Shown piece by piece: positions 42,794 to 55,037 of a DNA stretch of 64,000 nucleotides. The notes under the pieces are model-generated. The model did no database searches. It worked only from the letters and a program-made list of their open reading frames with translations, and was not told the origin of the DNA. The number at the start of each line of letters is the position of its first letter. Position 1 is the first letter of the stretch. The position numbers and the translations under genes were made by a program. The DNA is from Paramyrothecium sp. XJ0827 (Eukaryota; Ascomycota; Sordariomycetes; Hypocreales; Stachybotryaceae), in assembly GCA_020881915.1 (NCBI GenBank), contig JAJFPB010000005.1:992001-1056000 (forward strand). The letters are read 5' to 3'.

Positions 42794-44987
42794 CTAGCAA
42801 ATCAATCTCCGGGTGCCGCTTGGGTCTGGGCTCTCTAGCATCTCAATGCCATCCACCTCGGAACCGAAATCCATTATCAGAATCTTCGGCTCCTGGCCAG
42901 TGCTGACAATACGTCGGTAATCGCTTTTCGCGCTGAGCACCCAGCTGGCATGCCATCGCGGGAAATCGAGCAGCTGGTGTCCTGTCTCCATGTCCCAGAC
43001 TTTGATGTCCCTGTCGTAGCTTCCACTGACCAAGCGCCCACTGACACTGTCGATATGGAGGCTTCGCACCAAGTTCTCGTGAGCACGCATTTCCCTGACA
43101 CACTCACCAGTGTTGGCGTCCCAGATGCGAATGACCTTGTCGTTGCCCGCAGAGGCTACGTAGCGACCGTCCTCTGAGAATTGAGAGCAAGCCAAGCCCT
43201 TGGTGTGCCCGGCGAATTCGCGAATGATTTTGCCAGTATCAATGTTCCACAGTTTGACCAGGAAATCACCTGAGCAGGATACTATGGTGTTGCCACGCAT
43301 CTGCACCGCGTTGACAGGACCAGTGTGACCACGGAGTTGTCGCAACAAAGCGCCCGTCTTTCGGTCCCATACGCAGATACTGACATCCTTGCTGCAAGTC
43401 ACAATATGTTTCTCATCAAACACCAGGTCTAGCACAGCGGCCGTGTGGTGTCGAAGCCGACGGATCGGCTGGTATCCATTCTTGATATCGTACACAATGC
43501 ACGTCGAATCAGAAGACCCGGTTACGAGAATCTCATCATCGTACTGCAAGCACAAGATGGATGCTTTATGATGCTCCGGGAACGAAACTGGGGTAGGCAT
43601 CGACGACGCGGCCTTCTGGTTGTCCGACCCGGAAGCATAGTGCATGGGGTTACCCTCGTCATCCAGGAGCATATCCCCCGAGTGAACGACTTCGGGCGGC
43701 CCGATAATGAGCCGGCACTTCAGGGTGTGCATGTCCCAGATGCGGATGGTCTTATCACGAGAGCCGGTGATGATTTTGTGTCTACAGGAAGTCAGTTTCG
43801 CCACGTCAAATAAAATTCGGGCCTACTCACTCGTCAAATTGGAGGCAGTAGATGCTATCCGTGTGGCCGTGAAGGTAAACAGGTCGTGCCTTTCCAGTCT
43901 TCCAATGATGTATCAACTCCTGCTTTACGCGATAGATCTGTCGCCAATCTTGGTTTGGCAGCACTCGAGGAGTACCTAGGCCGGAACCTGGTTGAATAGG
44001 GGTGCTAGTGGCATACGTGACGCTTGTTTCTCTGAGACACGACTCTCGCCAGATGTGTTGGGTGGCTGCAATCTTGTTCCAGGTGTGCGAAACCAGACAC
44101 ACTTTAGCCAAAGTGGCGCCGTCCAGATACTCCAAGACATGAACGGCAAGCTCGGTTGGGAGCTGCGAAACGAAGTCAATGCGACTAATCCTGGCGCCCT
44201 GGGCCACGACCAAGTTCCCATCGCCGATTTCGATGCCTAGATCAGGGACCGTCACAGTAATGCCGATGCCACTCTCCCGGTCGTTTCCATCCTCGCTCTT
44301 CGAGGGTTGCAGCCACCTATTTTGGAGGCTCTGCCTAGCGAGGAACTCGTTGGAGATGGCTGCCGATGCCTTTGCTGCGGCGCCGGTATGGAATGGGATG
44401 ACAGGTGGCTCACCGCCAAGGCCTGGGATGGCAAGATGGGCAGGATTTGATGTCCGCTGAGCAGGGTTCCGATAGTCGTGTGTGGTATCAAGATCGTAAA
44501 ATGATTTCGATTGTCGGAAGCCCGTAGCATGACGGATACGGTTCAGCGTCGAGTGCGCGGTGGTTGGTCTCAGATTCGAAGGAGATTCATGGATTGTATC
44601 TTCGGCGGCGGTGGACGCACGTCGGTGCACGATGCCTTTCAGGGACACAGAGGCTCGTCGGAAAAGACCCTTAATACTCCCGGTGTGTCCATGGGAATGA
44701 CCGTGGCTTGGCCTGCGTACGTGTTCAATAGACTCTGGGGAGTCATCGATGGCGAGGTCGTTGGCTTGCTGCGAGATGGCTTGCATATCGTCATGCGTAA
44801 AAATGGATGATTTCGGTCGACGCCAGGGGAGCGACAAGCTAAGACTGCGCATACGATGGTTCACTGGCTGATCGGAGGATCCCGAAGGGTGAGGTTGGAA
44901 GGTCTCTGTCGAATACGCCTCCGGTGAAGCAAAGATGGCCTCCTGGGCCGGAGCCCAATCATTGACTGGAAAGATTCTTCGCGGCAT
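42794..44987 (-). CDS. F-box / WD40-repeat protein
   Basis: Two exons, 44987-43831 and 43781-42794; 49-nt intron; 714 residues. Splicing gives LQFDEHKIITGSRDKTIRIWD. The N-terminal 260 residues are disordered, with a His-rich patch (PSHGHSHGHTG) and basic Ser-rich segments. An F-box lies at about 270-315 (SQLPTELAVHVLEYLDGATL ... VSHTWNKIA). At least seven WD40 repeats follow, with clear GSRDKTIRIWD, GSSDSTCIVYD, CSKDVSICVWD, CSGDFLVKLWN, AGNDKVIRIWD and GSYDRDIKVWD blades. Expected role: substrate receptor of an SCF ubiquitin ligase, the F-box binding Skp1 and the propeller the phosphorylated target; the target is unknown. The start is the first ATG (MPRRIFPVNDW); eight more codons are open upstream without an ATG. 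Confidence 0.92.
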
Positions 44988-47900
44988 GACGTGGGACCGG
45001 TAGGACGACACAGTAGCAACAAATGTTATTGTGCTGTTTTGTGGGAAAGGATCGATAGAGGTGCGTGTCTATGATTCGGTTTGGGTGATTGGGGCCGATC
45101 GATGGTGATGGAGTGATGCACAACGCGTGGTGATCACAGCATTCAAAGGCTCTGCCGGGAATTGGGCCAGCTGATGTAGAGGCCAGCGAATGCCAGTGAA
45201 ACCGTGATGACGAAATCGCAGGAAGCGAGTCCCGTAAGGCTCTACGGGAGCCAAGATGGATGATTCGTAAAGCCAGGCGCAGCAATGCAAATCGCGAAGA
45301 CGCAGTCGGTTCGGGCAGCGTCGGTCCGCAGATTCGGCGGGGAATTGTCAATGCACGACAATGAGAGCCAGGAAGCCCAACCAGCGGTAGGAGCACTTGA
45401 ATCAACAAGTCGAAAGAAGGAGAGACTAGAAGAGAAAGGAAAAGCAATCGATCAAACAAAGCCCAGGCAGAAAGGACGTTGGGTGGTAAGGGCGGAAACC
45501 AGTCGAGGTTGGGCCTCTTTGGAGATGGAAGAATAATAATGGATGATAGGGTGTCGTGCAGGACATTCAACGAGGGAACTAGCAGGTTGCTGTGGGGCGC
45601 GGGAAAGCCGAAACCTTAAGGCAATGTGCAAGGGGCGACGTCCATGTACCTTGCCGCCCCCGCAGTGGTGCAGAGAGACCTCTGACAGCACCGCCTACCC
45701 GGCCTAGAAGTTGTCTGTTTTCCATGGTGGCGCGGCGGCGCAGCGCAGGCTTGGCTTGGTCAGGAGTACAAGGCACACACTGGAAGTCATGTCGTCCTTT
45801 TGAACCCATGACGAGTATCAAGGACTCTTCAAGTCGTGCAGACGAAAGTGACAAGATCAAATAGAGAATACGTCTTTTGTTTCCTTCTCTGCATCGCATT
45901 TTGTACCTGTCCAGACCGTGCAACGTAATTCTTATGCCATGATGGCCACCTATGCAGACGTCAGAATGTTGTCAGCCAGGCCGTGTCAGTTCTTAGTTCT
46001 TAGCCAAGTCGTCTGCATATTGTTGACTCGCGTTCGGTCCCCATTTTTCATCCTCCTTTTTCCCTTCAGAATTAAAAGTAGTCAACCCTTGAAATTTAAC
46101 AAGAAAAACTGACTTCATTTTTCACAATTTTTATGGTATGTTTGGCCAAAGAATGCCGAGGAACCGTTCCGAGGAAGCATACCCTACTTAATTAAGTTGA
46201 GGGTAGGTGGACGCTCTGTGGTGGTAAGAGCTGAAGAAAGAAGATTCCCTTTTGAATGCCCATGCAACTCTAATGGAACTTCATCCTTCACAATGCCAAT
46301 TGAAGCCCTTTGAGACCCGCAAGAGCTGCTAGTTCTCTTATTCCTTCCTCCTTGCCGCCCATCAAGCTCGACCGTGAATTGGTAAGTAAAGTCAATCGAC
46401 AACTAGTACAAGGTAACTTGCTTGGACATGACAAAAATGCAACCACGTATTCATCGTCATGCCAACAGTGGAGTTGGTGTGCTTGCTTTCTTTTTCTTGG
46501 CTTCGAGTACCGGTCACCCTTCATTAGGTTCGTAGGCAGGGCCAACGCTCGGCTGGTCTCAACAAAAGCATTGTCTACCAAAGTCGCATGAACTCATTCC
46601 TATACCGTATGTAATTTTGTGCTATATATCTTCATCCAGTGATTTGGCTTATAGCAAGGCCACCATTGGCGACTCAGCCATGTTCACATTCGTTCGATGG
46701 AACATCAGACGACATCTACGACCAAAGGCATTTATCCTAGATCCGCGAAGCCCCAAACAGGTGACTCGCTTACTGCGACTTGAGCGTACGCGACCTAAGA
46801 TTCATCTTTTGCGTGTAATTCCCAACTTCGTGCCAAAAACCACGTTAAGTCTTGTTAAAGACGGCCATGGGGCGTCGTGGCTGCCATCTGTTACAGAAGG
46901 ACCGATTCTCGAAGTCTTCTTCCTCACGGCTTGGTCTTGCCATTTCTTCTCACCCTCCACATTCTTTTCCTGGATTCAGGCAGGAGGTGCTTCAGTGTAG
47001 AAGCTTCATTAAGGCGTACAAGGTATTGCATTCACCGAACTGGGAATGCCCTGCCGGACGTTAGCATGGTTCACCTCTGTTTCACACAAGTCGTTCCCAT
47101 TGATGGGACAAGGCTGCTGTCGCAATAAATCCAGCACATGCACTTAGGGATGATTGATCTGTGTCTCCCATGTGAATGTCCTTACACATACCTTAGAGTC
47201 ATGGATCCATCCTTATGACAACTTGGTTGGGTTGAATACGTCCCTTGCATCGACACCGGTCGTTGCGTCTAGTTCGTGACAAACTTGCTTACTACTTCAA
47301 CCGCCTCGATCAGATGCGCTCGGTTCGAGCGATCTTGGCTGGCATCTTTTGATGATCATACCATTCAGGTATGATCAGGTATGATTATTAGTGCTGATGC
47401 CTGTTACGAAGATGACGGCCCTTCTGAGGGCTCAGAGCCCAACGATGATGACTGCATATCGTGTTGTAAAGAATACCCATCGACTTCGGGTGGCTGCGCC
47501 TGTGTGTCTTCAGATCGTTTTCATGAGGTCACAGCCTACGCTTGTGTATTCGCACAAATATCACACTCCCATCAGTGTCCAAAGGTTAAGACGTCGAGGC
47601 AGTAAGAAATCTATCACCTGCACTTAGCCATGCAGGCTATCGGCCTACATAGATACTGCGAATGGAAGAAATCTTGACGATAAGAGAAATGCGTGTGCCT
47701 GTAACCTCATTTCACTGACAGGTCAATCGCCTCCTTCTCGTACACAAGGCTCTGGGTGACGTTCACCGGTCGGTCTGTTGTCCGCACTAACTGAAATTCC
47801 TGTCAAGTCGGGCACTTGCTACATTTTCACGGGCATGGTGGTTCACCTACCTCTCTGGATTTTCACGTCTAAATTATAATCTAGGTAGCATATTCCTGTT

Positions 47901-48217
47901 CGCAAGGTATATCTATCTAGGGACTGCGGATATGATTTTTGACGGACAGCGACAGGAGCATCCAGGACCTTGCCGATTTCTGAATGACGGCAATGGGAAC
48001 TTTATGGGCTAAGCGACGAACCGACGTCATGCAAGTGGTCGGAAGATTCTTTCGAGACCCACCCACCATCCTAGCATCTAAATTCGGGACCGCAACCCCA
48101 CGGGGTCCTATGACGAAGGTTGAATTTTCGCCGCCTGTTGGGTGGATTTTGAAAACGTTACACTCAATGCTCGAGAGCCTTACCTGACAAAACAACTTGA
48201 CCCCAAGATCTCTGGCT
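44988..48217. other. Intergenic (3.2 kb)
   Basis: Promoter side of the F-box/WD40 gene and of the small membrane protein. Short open frames only. AT-rich near 46060-46200. Nothing recognisable. Confidence 0.4.
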
Positions 48218-48706
48218 ATGGCGCCCACGCAATCACCAAGGCGTTCCGGTTACCAATTGCCTCTGGTATATCGCCTCTTCTTTCTTGGTATCGAGCCTCT
48301 TTCGGCGCTGGTCGGAGCCTTTTATGCGCACCGCCGGCAGGCTCAGTATCTCGAGCTTCTCGATGCTACGTCGGCACCAGGGGATCTCGGCGTTCCGCTG
48401 GGGACGTCTGTCGCATTGTCGCAGCTGGCCAATATGTACTTGTTCTTCGCCCTGAACGAAGCCTTCGTACTTCGATCCACCGGCAATCTTCGTGTTTGGA
48501 AGACACTCCTCGCCGTGCTTCTCATCGCGGACCTGGGTCACTTGTTCGCCCTGAAGGATCTTGGGCCCGACATTTTCTACGACGTGAAAAGTTGGAATGT
48601 GAGCGATTGGGGAAATGTGCCGTGGGTAGTCCTCGGAGCCACTTTGCGGGTTTGCTTTTTGCTCGGAGTCGGGTTAGATGCATCGACGCCAGCGAAAAGA
48701 TCTTGA
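48218..48706 (+). CDS. Small integral membrane protein (DUF7704-like)
   Basis: A 162-residue single-exon protein from the ATG at 48218. About four hydrophobic helices: LPLVYRLFFLGIEPLSALVG, an internal LANMYLFFALNEAF segment, TLLAVLLIADLGHLFAL, and VPWVVLGATLRVCFLLGV. The opening PLVYRLFFLGIEPLSAL is characteristic of a fungal family of unknown function. Location probably the ER or plasma membrane. No neighbours suggest a pathway. Confidence 0.78.
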   Translation: MAPTQSPRRSGYQLPLVYRLFFLGIEPLSALVGAFYAHRRQAQYLELLDATSAPGDLGVPLGTSVALSQLANMYLFFALNEAFVLRSTGNLRVWKTLLAVLLIADLGHLFALKDLGPDIFYDVKSWNVSDWGNVPWVVLGATLRVCFLLGVGLDASTPAKRS

Positions 48707-49516
48707 ACCGAGACAGACCAAAAGACGGGGTTGAACGACGGTGGGCGTGTGGTCGAATCTGGGGCTAAAATAGATATAACTGGAATGGATCTGTTCACGA
48801 GACAGCTCGCCGTGGATTTACCCGACACCCGACATCCGACAGAACCCGTTCGGACCATGTTGAATGTAGAAAATCATCGTGAAACTGAGAGAAAAATCGG
48901 ATCAATCCGTCGGTATTGGGTCGGTATTCGACTCGGGGCGTGCTCGGCCTGCGAATTGTCAAACTCAAACTCTGGGCAAGTGCTCTGCTTTTCAATTCGT
49001 TTTGCTTGAAGAGCGCCTTCAGCCCCCTTGTAGATGATTGAAGTTCTGCTTGGTGGAAAAACCGGCAAATACCGCTCGGATAAACTGCCCCTCACTACCT
49101 AGTCTGGAGAGCCCACCACTGGGGCATGATGGTGGGGTTAAGCTCGGGCGCAGCTGCTTCGAGACTCCTATCGCAGGCGTTTGCGATGGATGTTGGGTGA
49201 ACGGGGGACTCATGCCTGCGCCAACTTGGTCTGGTGGCTCCCAGAGATTGGACAATCCCCCTCAGATTGTAACCCTTGGCCTATTATCATTAGTAGTTAC
49301 CCCTCCTTCCCCGGTCACAGAGGATGGTGGGCTGGTGGGGGGATGGATAGGCATTCGTAGCAACGAGGCTCACGAGAGATGATGAGCGCCGAGGCCCTCT
49401 CGCCTTTTAATTTCTCACTCCCCCTTCATTCTCTTTCCTTTTCCTACTCCATACTCTTCCTCTCCATCCCTCATCCCATCCATTGATACCCAAGCAGACG
49501 TCAGTATCAGTAAAAA
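48707..49516. other. Intergenic
   Basis: CT-rich leader just before 49517 (about 49405-49480), typical of a strongly expressed fungal gene. Otherwise nothing seen. Confidence 0.45.
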
Positions 49517-50654
49517 ATGTCTTACCCCGAGAAGTTCAGCGGCTTCCAGGCGCCCAGCCTGGAGAACTGGCAAGACTTCCAGAAGGGCGAGTGGACTCCT
49601 CGTCCGTTTGGCGACTACGACGTCGACATCAAGATTGAGGCTTGCGGTGTCTGCGCCAGCGACAAGCACACCATTCAGGGTGACTGGGGCGCCTGCCCTT
49701 ACCCGCTCGCCGTCGGACACGAGGTCGTCGGCAAGGTCCTCAAGGTCGGTTCCAAGGTCACTTTGGCCAAAGTCGGCCAGCGCGTCGGTGTTGGTGCCCA
49801 GGTCTGGTCGTGCCTGGACTGCCGCCAGTGCAAGAACAACAACGAGACGTACTGCAAGCAGCAGGTTGACGCCTATGGCGCGCCCTACCCCGGCACCGAT
49901 TTCACCACCCAGGGTGGTTACTCTTCTCACACCCGTATCCACGAATACTGGTGAGTTTCATACGTCTCCTCGGAATGACAAAAGACTGACGGATGCGTGA
50001 CATAGGACGTTCCCCATCCCAGACAACATGGCCAGCTCCGATGCCGCCCCCATGCTGTGCGCCGGTATCACCGTGTACAGCCCTCTGAAGCGCTTCGGCG
50101 CCGGTCCCGGCAAGAAGGTCGGCATCGTCGGCATCGGCGGTCTGGGTCACTATGGTGTTCTGTTCGCCAAGGCCCTCGGCGCCGAGGTCTGGGCCATTTC
50201 TCGCACGCGGTCCAAGGAGGCCGACGCCAAGAAGATGGGCGCTGACGGCTTCCTCGCCACGTCGGAGAAGGGTTGGAACGAGCCTCACAAGATGACCTTC
50301 GACCTCATCATCAACACGGCCACCTCGTTCGATGGCTTTGCCCTGAGCGAGTACATCAGCCTGCTTGACGTCCACGGCAGGTGGAACTCGGTTGGTCTCC
50401 CCGGCGGCGACGGTATCTCCATCCGCAACCAGGACTTCATCTCCAACGGCTCCTTCATCGGCAGCTCCCACTTGGGTAGCCGCAGCGAGATGCTGGAGAT
50501 GTTCCAGCTGGCCAGCGAGAAGGGCATCACGTCGTGGGTCGAGGAGATCCCCCTTTCCAAGGAGGGTCTGCAGCAGGCGATGCAGAAGATCGAGAAGAGC
50601 AGCGTGCGCTACCGATCATGCATGGTCGGCTACGAGGACGTTTTCGGGGCCTAA
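49517..50654 (+). CDS. Zinc-dependent NADP-type alcohol dehydrogenase (cinnamyl-alcohol dehydrogenase/ADH6 family)
   Basis: Two exons, 49517-49950 and 50006-50654; 55-nt intron; 360 residues. Catalytic zinc ligands: Cys46 in ACGVCASD, His68-Glu69 in GHEVVG, and a later Cys in APMLCAGITVY. Structural zinc: Cys99, 102, 105 and 113. Cofactor motif GIVGIGGLGHYGVLFAKALG. The enzyme reduces aldehydes to alcohols (or the reverse) with NADPH in the cytosol; ADH6-type enzymes accept cinnamaldehyde, veratraldehyde and similar aldehydes. A CT-rich 5' leader suggests good expression. Confidence 0.93.
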
Positions 50655-51600
50655 GCGTGTGCTCGAGATGAAATCACGAAGGGAAAAAAAGCGGCATGGG
50701 AGGAGTTGAGGGATGCTTGAATTTACTTGGTAGCTTATATGAAGATTCGATGGGAGCAGGTACCTTGATGGCTGCCCTCCACGGCTTGGATGTCGCGACT
50801 CCGCCATTTTAGCATCATATGACATAATCTACTGTATCACGAATTCCTTGCACAGTTAAGCGAAGCAAGCTCGACGTGCCCTATTTGGCTCTTTGGGTCT
50901 CGCGATGCTGTTTTCACCCCCGTCGCTTCATACCTGCCCGTCACCCCAATGTCTCCAGATCCCACTTAGACTCCAGGTGCGTTGATTTCAATGGCAGGCG
51001 TCGCTGATTCGCCAATTCGTCTTGTTGTCGGACGGCCCCGATCACAGCGCTAAGCCTAGTTTGTCTCGCCGAAGAATCGTCCTGGACGGCGTCCTATCGC
51101 AGACGCAGCCGTTCCAGGTTCAGCAATAGCAACGGTGATGACTCATGCGGTATGCCCTGTCGAAGGGACCACGACAGACTCGCCAAGCAGCTAGCTAAGC
51201 GCGATGCAATGTGAATTGGTAAGCTGCTCGTTCTTGCTGCATGTTGCCCGCAAGGAGGCTATCTCATGCCCTTGAACTGTGCTAGGACGGCGGGCTAAAT
51301 CCCCTGCCGGTGTCGCAATATTGCATCAGCAAAGCTTGTCATCTTGGTAGGATGACTGGGCCTGCGCTCCGACCAGGGAGCAGTGATTAAGCTTAAGATG
51401 TCGTGATGCCCGTGAATCAGTTGTTGTTGTCAAACTACCCATATCAAGCAAACAGGCAAACAGGCAAACCAATCAAGATATATTCAAACGTCCCTTCAAA
51501 CATCTTTCCAAGAGGTTCAGTTACCCAGATCAAAGTCAAATAACCCATCCATACGCTCAAGTTATACAACCACAAGAGCCGACGTTACCCGTTCGACATC
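50655..51600. other. Intergenic
   Basis: Downstream of the dehydrogenase and upstream of the WD40-like gene. A short direct repeat (aaacaggc) occurs around 51449-51466. No gene seen. Confidence 0.4.
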
Positions 51601-52658
51601 ATGTAAGTCCACTCCATCTTACACTACCTGCATACCTGCCTTTGGTATACTTCGAAACTAACAGCAACAGGTCGCCAGCCCCTAGACTCCCCGACGACTG
51701 TATGGCCTCTTTGAGGTTAGAGCTGCGCTACCGCCGCTCCTGCTCTCGGTCGGAAATAACGGCTGTTGGCATCTCAGCAGGCCCCTCGCCCTCCATCTAT
51801 GCCATCTACCCCATGGCACAAACATCCCAGTCGTGGGTTGACATCTTCAAGCTTGAGGACCAGCGCGCTTTGTCCATATTTTCCGGCAGGCATGCCATCT
51901 TTAGTCCACAGGGTGACCGCGTTGCTACTCTCAAGGACTTGACAGTCAAGCTCAGTGGAGGAGTCGAATACCGCCACTCCAGCGTGGTCGTGATCCGAGA
52001 TGTCGCCACAGGCAAGACTGTTTCGGAGCTCAAGGACGCACACGGCGAACCTCTCGCGTGGAGTCGCGATGGCAGAATCCTTGCAGTAAGCGATGCCGCT
52101 GCTACCCCTGGCGCGGGCCGTGTGAGTGTCTGGGATGTGCGTTCAGGCACCAGAACCGGCAGACTCCTGAGCCACATTGACACCGTCACGCACGCTGTCT
52201 TTACACCAGCATCTGAACTGGTGACGGTCTCGCGAGATGGAACGGCTCGCGTCAGCAACAGTGCAGCAGGGAAGACCATCAGCCGGCTTGAGATTGGAAC
52301 TGGAGCCGGTGGCAACCCCCGAACATTGGCAGTCTCACCCGACGGCTCAACAATTGCCTCCGTCTGGGGCTCTTCTGTGCAGCTCTGGCTGCCACGTGCA
52401 AACCACATTACCTCCTATAGTCTTGGAACAGTGCGCGCCACAGAAGGCTGGCCACTCTGCATTTCCCCTGACTGCCACTACATGGCGTGCCGCACGGAGG
52501 ATGGGTTCGATATTATGGACGTAGCTAGCGGCAGCATTATCTGGGAGTACCAGACCGACACCCTGTTTACATCGGGCGCCTTTTCTGTGAACTCCAGGAC
52601 ACTCATCTTGGGTACCATGGATGGAAACGTGGAGGTCTGGGACATTGTCAAGAATTAG
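51601..52658 (+). CDS. WD40-like beta-propeller protein with start codon split by an intron
   Basis: Model: exon 1 supplies only AT (51601-51602), a 68-nt intron (GTAAGT donor, ACTAAC branch, CAACAG acceptor) follows, and exon 2 (51671-52658) supplies the G; 329 residues beginning MSPAPRLPDDC. Without the intron the first ATG is followed directly by TAA. The alternative start is the ATG at 51702 (MASLRLEL). WD-like blades: SSVVVIRDVATGKTV, GRVSVWDVRSGTRTG, DGTARVSNSAAGKT, SSVQLWLP, and a final TMDGNVEVWDIVKN. It is single-domain, with no signal peptide or partner domain. Function is unknown; likely a scaffold. Confidence 0.78.
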
Positions 52659-53395
52659 GTGGAATCACTTTTGAGGGAGAAAGTTCGGAGCATTCAGGAT
52701 GAGCGATCCGTGAATATTCAACACTGGAAGGTTTTCTTCTGTGTCTTTCTATTAGGAGTTGGGCATCTGAGCATCTACGATATGGCGTTTAAGGGAAAGG
52801 AATTCACTGGTTTTCTGTATGCCGTTCAACAGGCAGGGATTTTCGGGCGCTTTTATCAGACAAGAAAAGCATAGGTTCATATTTTCCAGTATTGGTCTTA
52901 GAGATACAAGAATGAATCTGTTTTATTCCGTTGTCATGTTCAGTTGGAATTTATGTTAATACCTGCCTTAGTGGTGATGGTGCAGAAACGAGTTTCACGA
53001 TTTGTACGACAGGGGAAGGGGCACAATACGCTGAATTAAACTTAGAATTATTCTAAATTGGTGCTTAATTTACTCTGAATCTGTTTTAAATTTACTCCAA
53101 TTTTGTTGCAATTTTACTCCAAAAACATGCAAGATTTAGCCGTGGTTTTTTTTATTCGTTTATTTCTAAGCGTGGCTTGCCGATTTCTAATCGGGACCTT
53201 GTCAGTATTTTGATCTCCTTTCTTGCTAATCAAAGAATTACCAAGCATCTAGTTTTATGATTCAAGCATCATTCGCTCCGATAGTCGTAAATTACGCCAG
53301 TGGTCGAAATGGAGCGCCCGTCTATCACATATCCTGGATTCTTAGTAGCAGGGTAGAGGCACAGGGTTGAATGTGTTGAACAATGTTCAGCTCGC
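52659..53395. other. AT-rich intergenic with short degenerate repeats
   Basis: From about 53035 to 53125 the plus strand carries several copies of a motif like tttactccaat separated by A/T runs; the block is much more AT-rich than its surroundings. No gene seen. It may be repeat-induced mutation (RIP) of an old repeat. Confidence 0.45.
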
Positions 53396-55037
53396 TTATC
53401 CGTAGTTTGAGTAACGGTTGGCTTCTTTCCGAATTTCCTCCAACGAAACGGAATGGGCCACTCTGCCGCAGAGCTTGAGCTGCGTGACTGCTTCTGCGTG
53501 ATTCATGATATTTCGAGGCTCAAGTGCGCAGTGCTCTACCCCAAGCTTGATGTTACGCCCCGCGTGGCATTGCGCAATGTTCTGCCATAGTTCGAGGAGG
53601 CTGCCGTGCGCCAGATTCAGCGAGCGCGTGCCTCGCCAGGCGATCGTGGCGGCACCTTGTGTGACACGATATTGGAACACACAAGCAGTGCCCCTCATCC
53701 CCCACCAGATCTCCATCAGGCGAAGGCTGGGCATGCGCTGGGCAGTCAGGCCCGCGTTCACCAACATTGCGAAGATGTCTTCGGGGTTAGACTGGTCTTG
53801 CAGCAGAAGTGACGTCAAGGTTAGAGACTCAAGCCTCGGCCAGGTTCCATGCTTCATCGGTCCACGTGCCGTTGCCAACAGAAAGTCGCGAGCGTCAGCG
53901 AGATAGGATGCAGACAAGGATGTCATCGTGATGCTTCTTAGAGCCAAAGCGATCCCAATGGTGGGGAACGGAGTACGAACAAGTTCCGGGTTGAGAGCCA
54001 GGTCCACGGCATTGTCGTCGTATCGATAGACCCAGTTGAAGTCTTCATTGAAGTCCTCGAACAGTATCAGGGTCTTCAAGGTCTTCGGCAGGCAGCTCGT
54101 AATGAGTGAGCAGTATTCTATAGAGTCAATGTGTTAGTCTCCAGGCAACATGTGCAGCAATTGAAGAGCAAAGCTGCTCTTTCAAGAAGGTAAGACAGCG
54201 TGACAGGAGAGTACCTCTATCCCTCCAATATATCCCACACCTTGCGCGAATGAAGGATCGCCAGGGCTCGAAAAGTAGGGATTCAAGCCTAGGTAGGCTT
54301 TTGATGATGGCTTCAAAGTCGTTCCGTCCAATTATTCGGCGAGTCTGCCGCCTAACAATCAAGGTTCGAACTGCTGGGACTTGGGGAAGTTCGTGGTCCT
54401 CGAACGCCGGGGTAATGGCGTTGAGGAAGAGCGCTTGCAGCGCTGGAAACGAAGGGGCTTCCGACCGTCGGCCGTGAGACCATCCGTGCTTCGGGTTGTG
54501 AGGCTTTGCCATGCTCACTTGAGAGTCCTCCATCTCTTTTTCTAGAAAGTCCTTCGTATCGAGATAGACGTCGGCCTGAAACATGTGTTCTTTGTCGCTG
54601 GGTGAGAAGGCAACGATTCCGAGGAGCAGACCTGCAGCAGTGTCATCCGGCCAAGTGCTTCAAATCTTGAAAAGTAGAAGCATTGTTTCCTTGAAGACGC
54701 GGCCATTCAATTTCTTTTGTATCCGCTGCGGAAAGCTCGCACAGGTCGAACAAATGTATCTCGGCAGTTCGACTCGGAGATGGATTTCCTGGACATAGCT
54801 TCTTCGATACGGCGAGCCGAGTATAATCTTCTGGAACTCGGATAGACACGACCGACTGAGCGTCAAATGCCTCCAAATCTCAGGCTCGAATAGACTCTGC
54901 CATTGTTTGGAGACGAGCGAGTACCTGGTCAAGGGACGGCATCTGGACTTCTGAATGGGCATTGTGTGCCGCTCGGCCGCCACCGCCGCCGCCATCCGAG
55001 CCTTTACATCATATGGTAAGCGCTTCCATTCCATCAT
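53396..55037 (-). pseudogene. F-box-like gene (DUF6546-type) interrupted by an in-frame stop
   Basis: Exon 1 is 55037-54215 and exon 2 is 54117-53396, joined by a 97-nt intron with ACTAAC branch site; 514 codons apart from one internal TGA at 54662-54660. The N-terminus (MMEWKRLPYDVKARM, then YSLVSKQWQSLFEPEIW) is F-box-like. Reading through the stop gives LLLFKI-stop-STWPDDTAAG and then LLLGIVAFSPSDKEHMF, all in one frame, as in the fungal F-box/DUF6546 proteins where this part is continuous. No GT donor allows the stop to be spliced out in frame. Exon 2 contains LFEDFNEDFNWVYRYDD and LADARDFLLATARG. Likely a recently inactivated gene or a sequence error; a truncated N-terminal protein of 125 residues is also possible. 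Confidence 0.7.

Noticed and set aside
47381..47605. Small Cys-rich open frame that might encode a secreted peptide
   Set aside because: No signal peptide, no promoter signal, and composition typical of random sequence.
48142..48768. 208-codon frame overlapping the small membrane protein in another frame
   Set aside because: Arg/Ser-rich shadow; the frame from 48218 encodes four clear hydrophobic helices and a known fungal family pattern.
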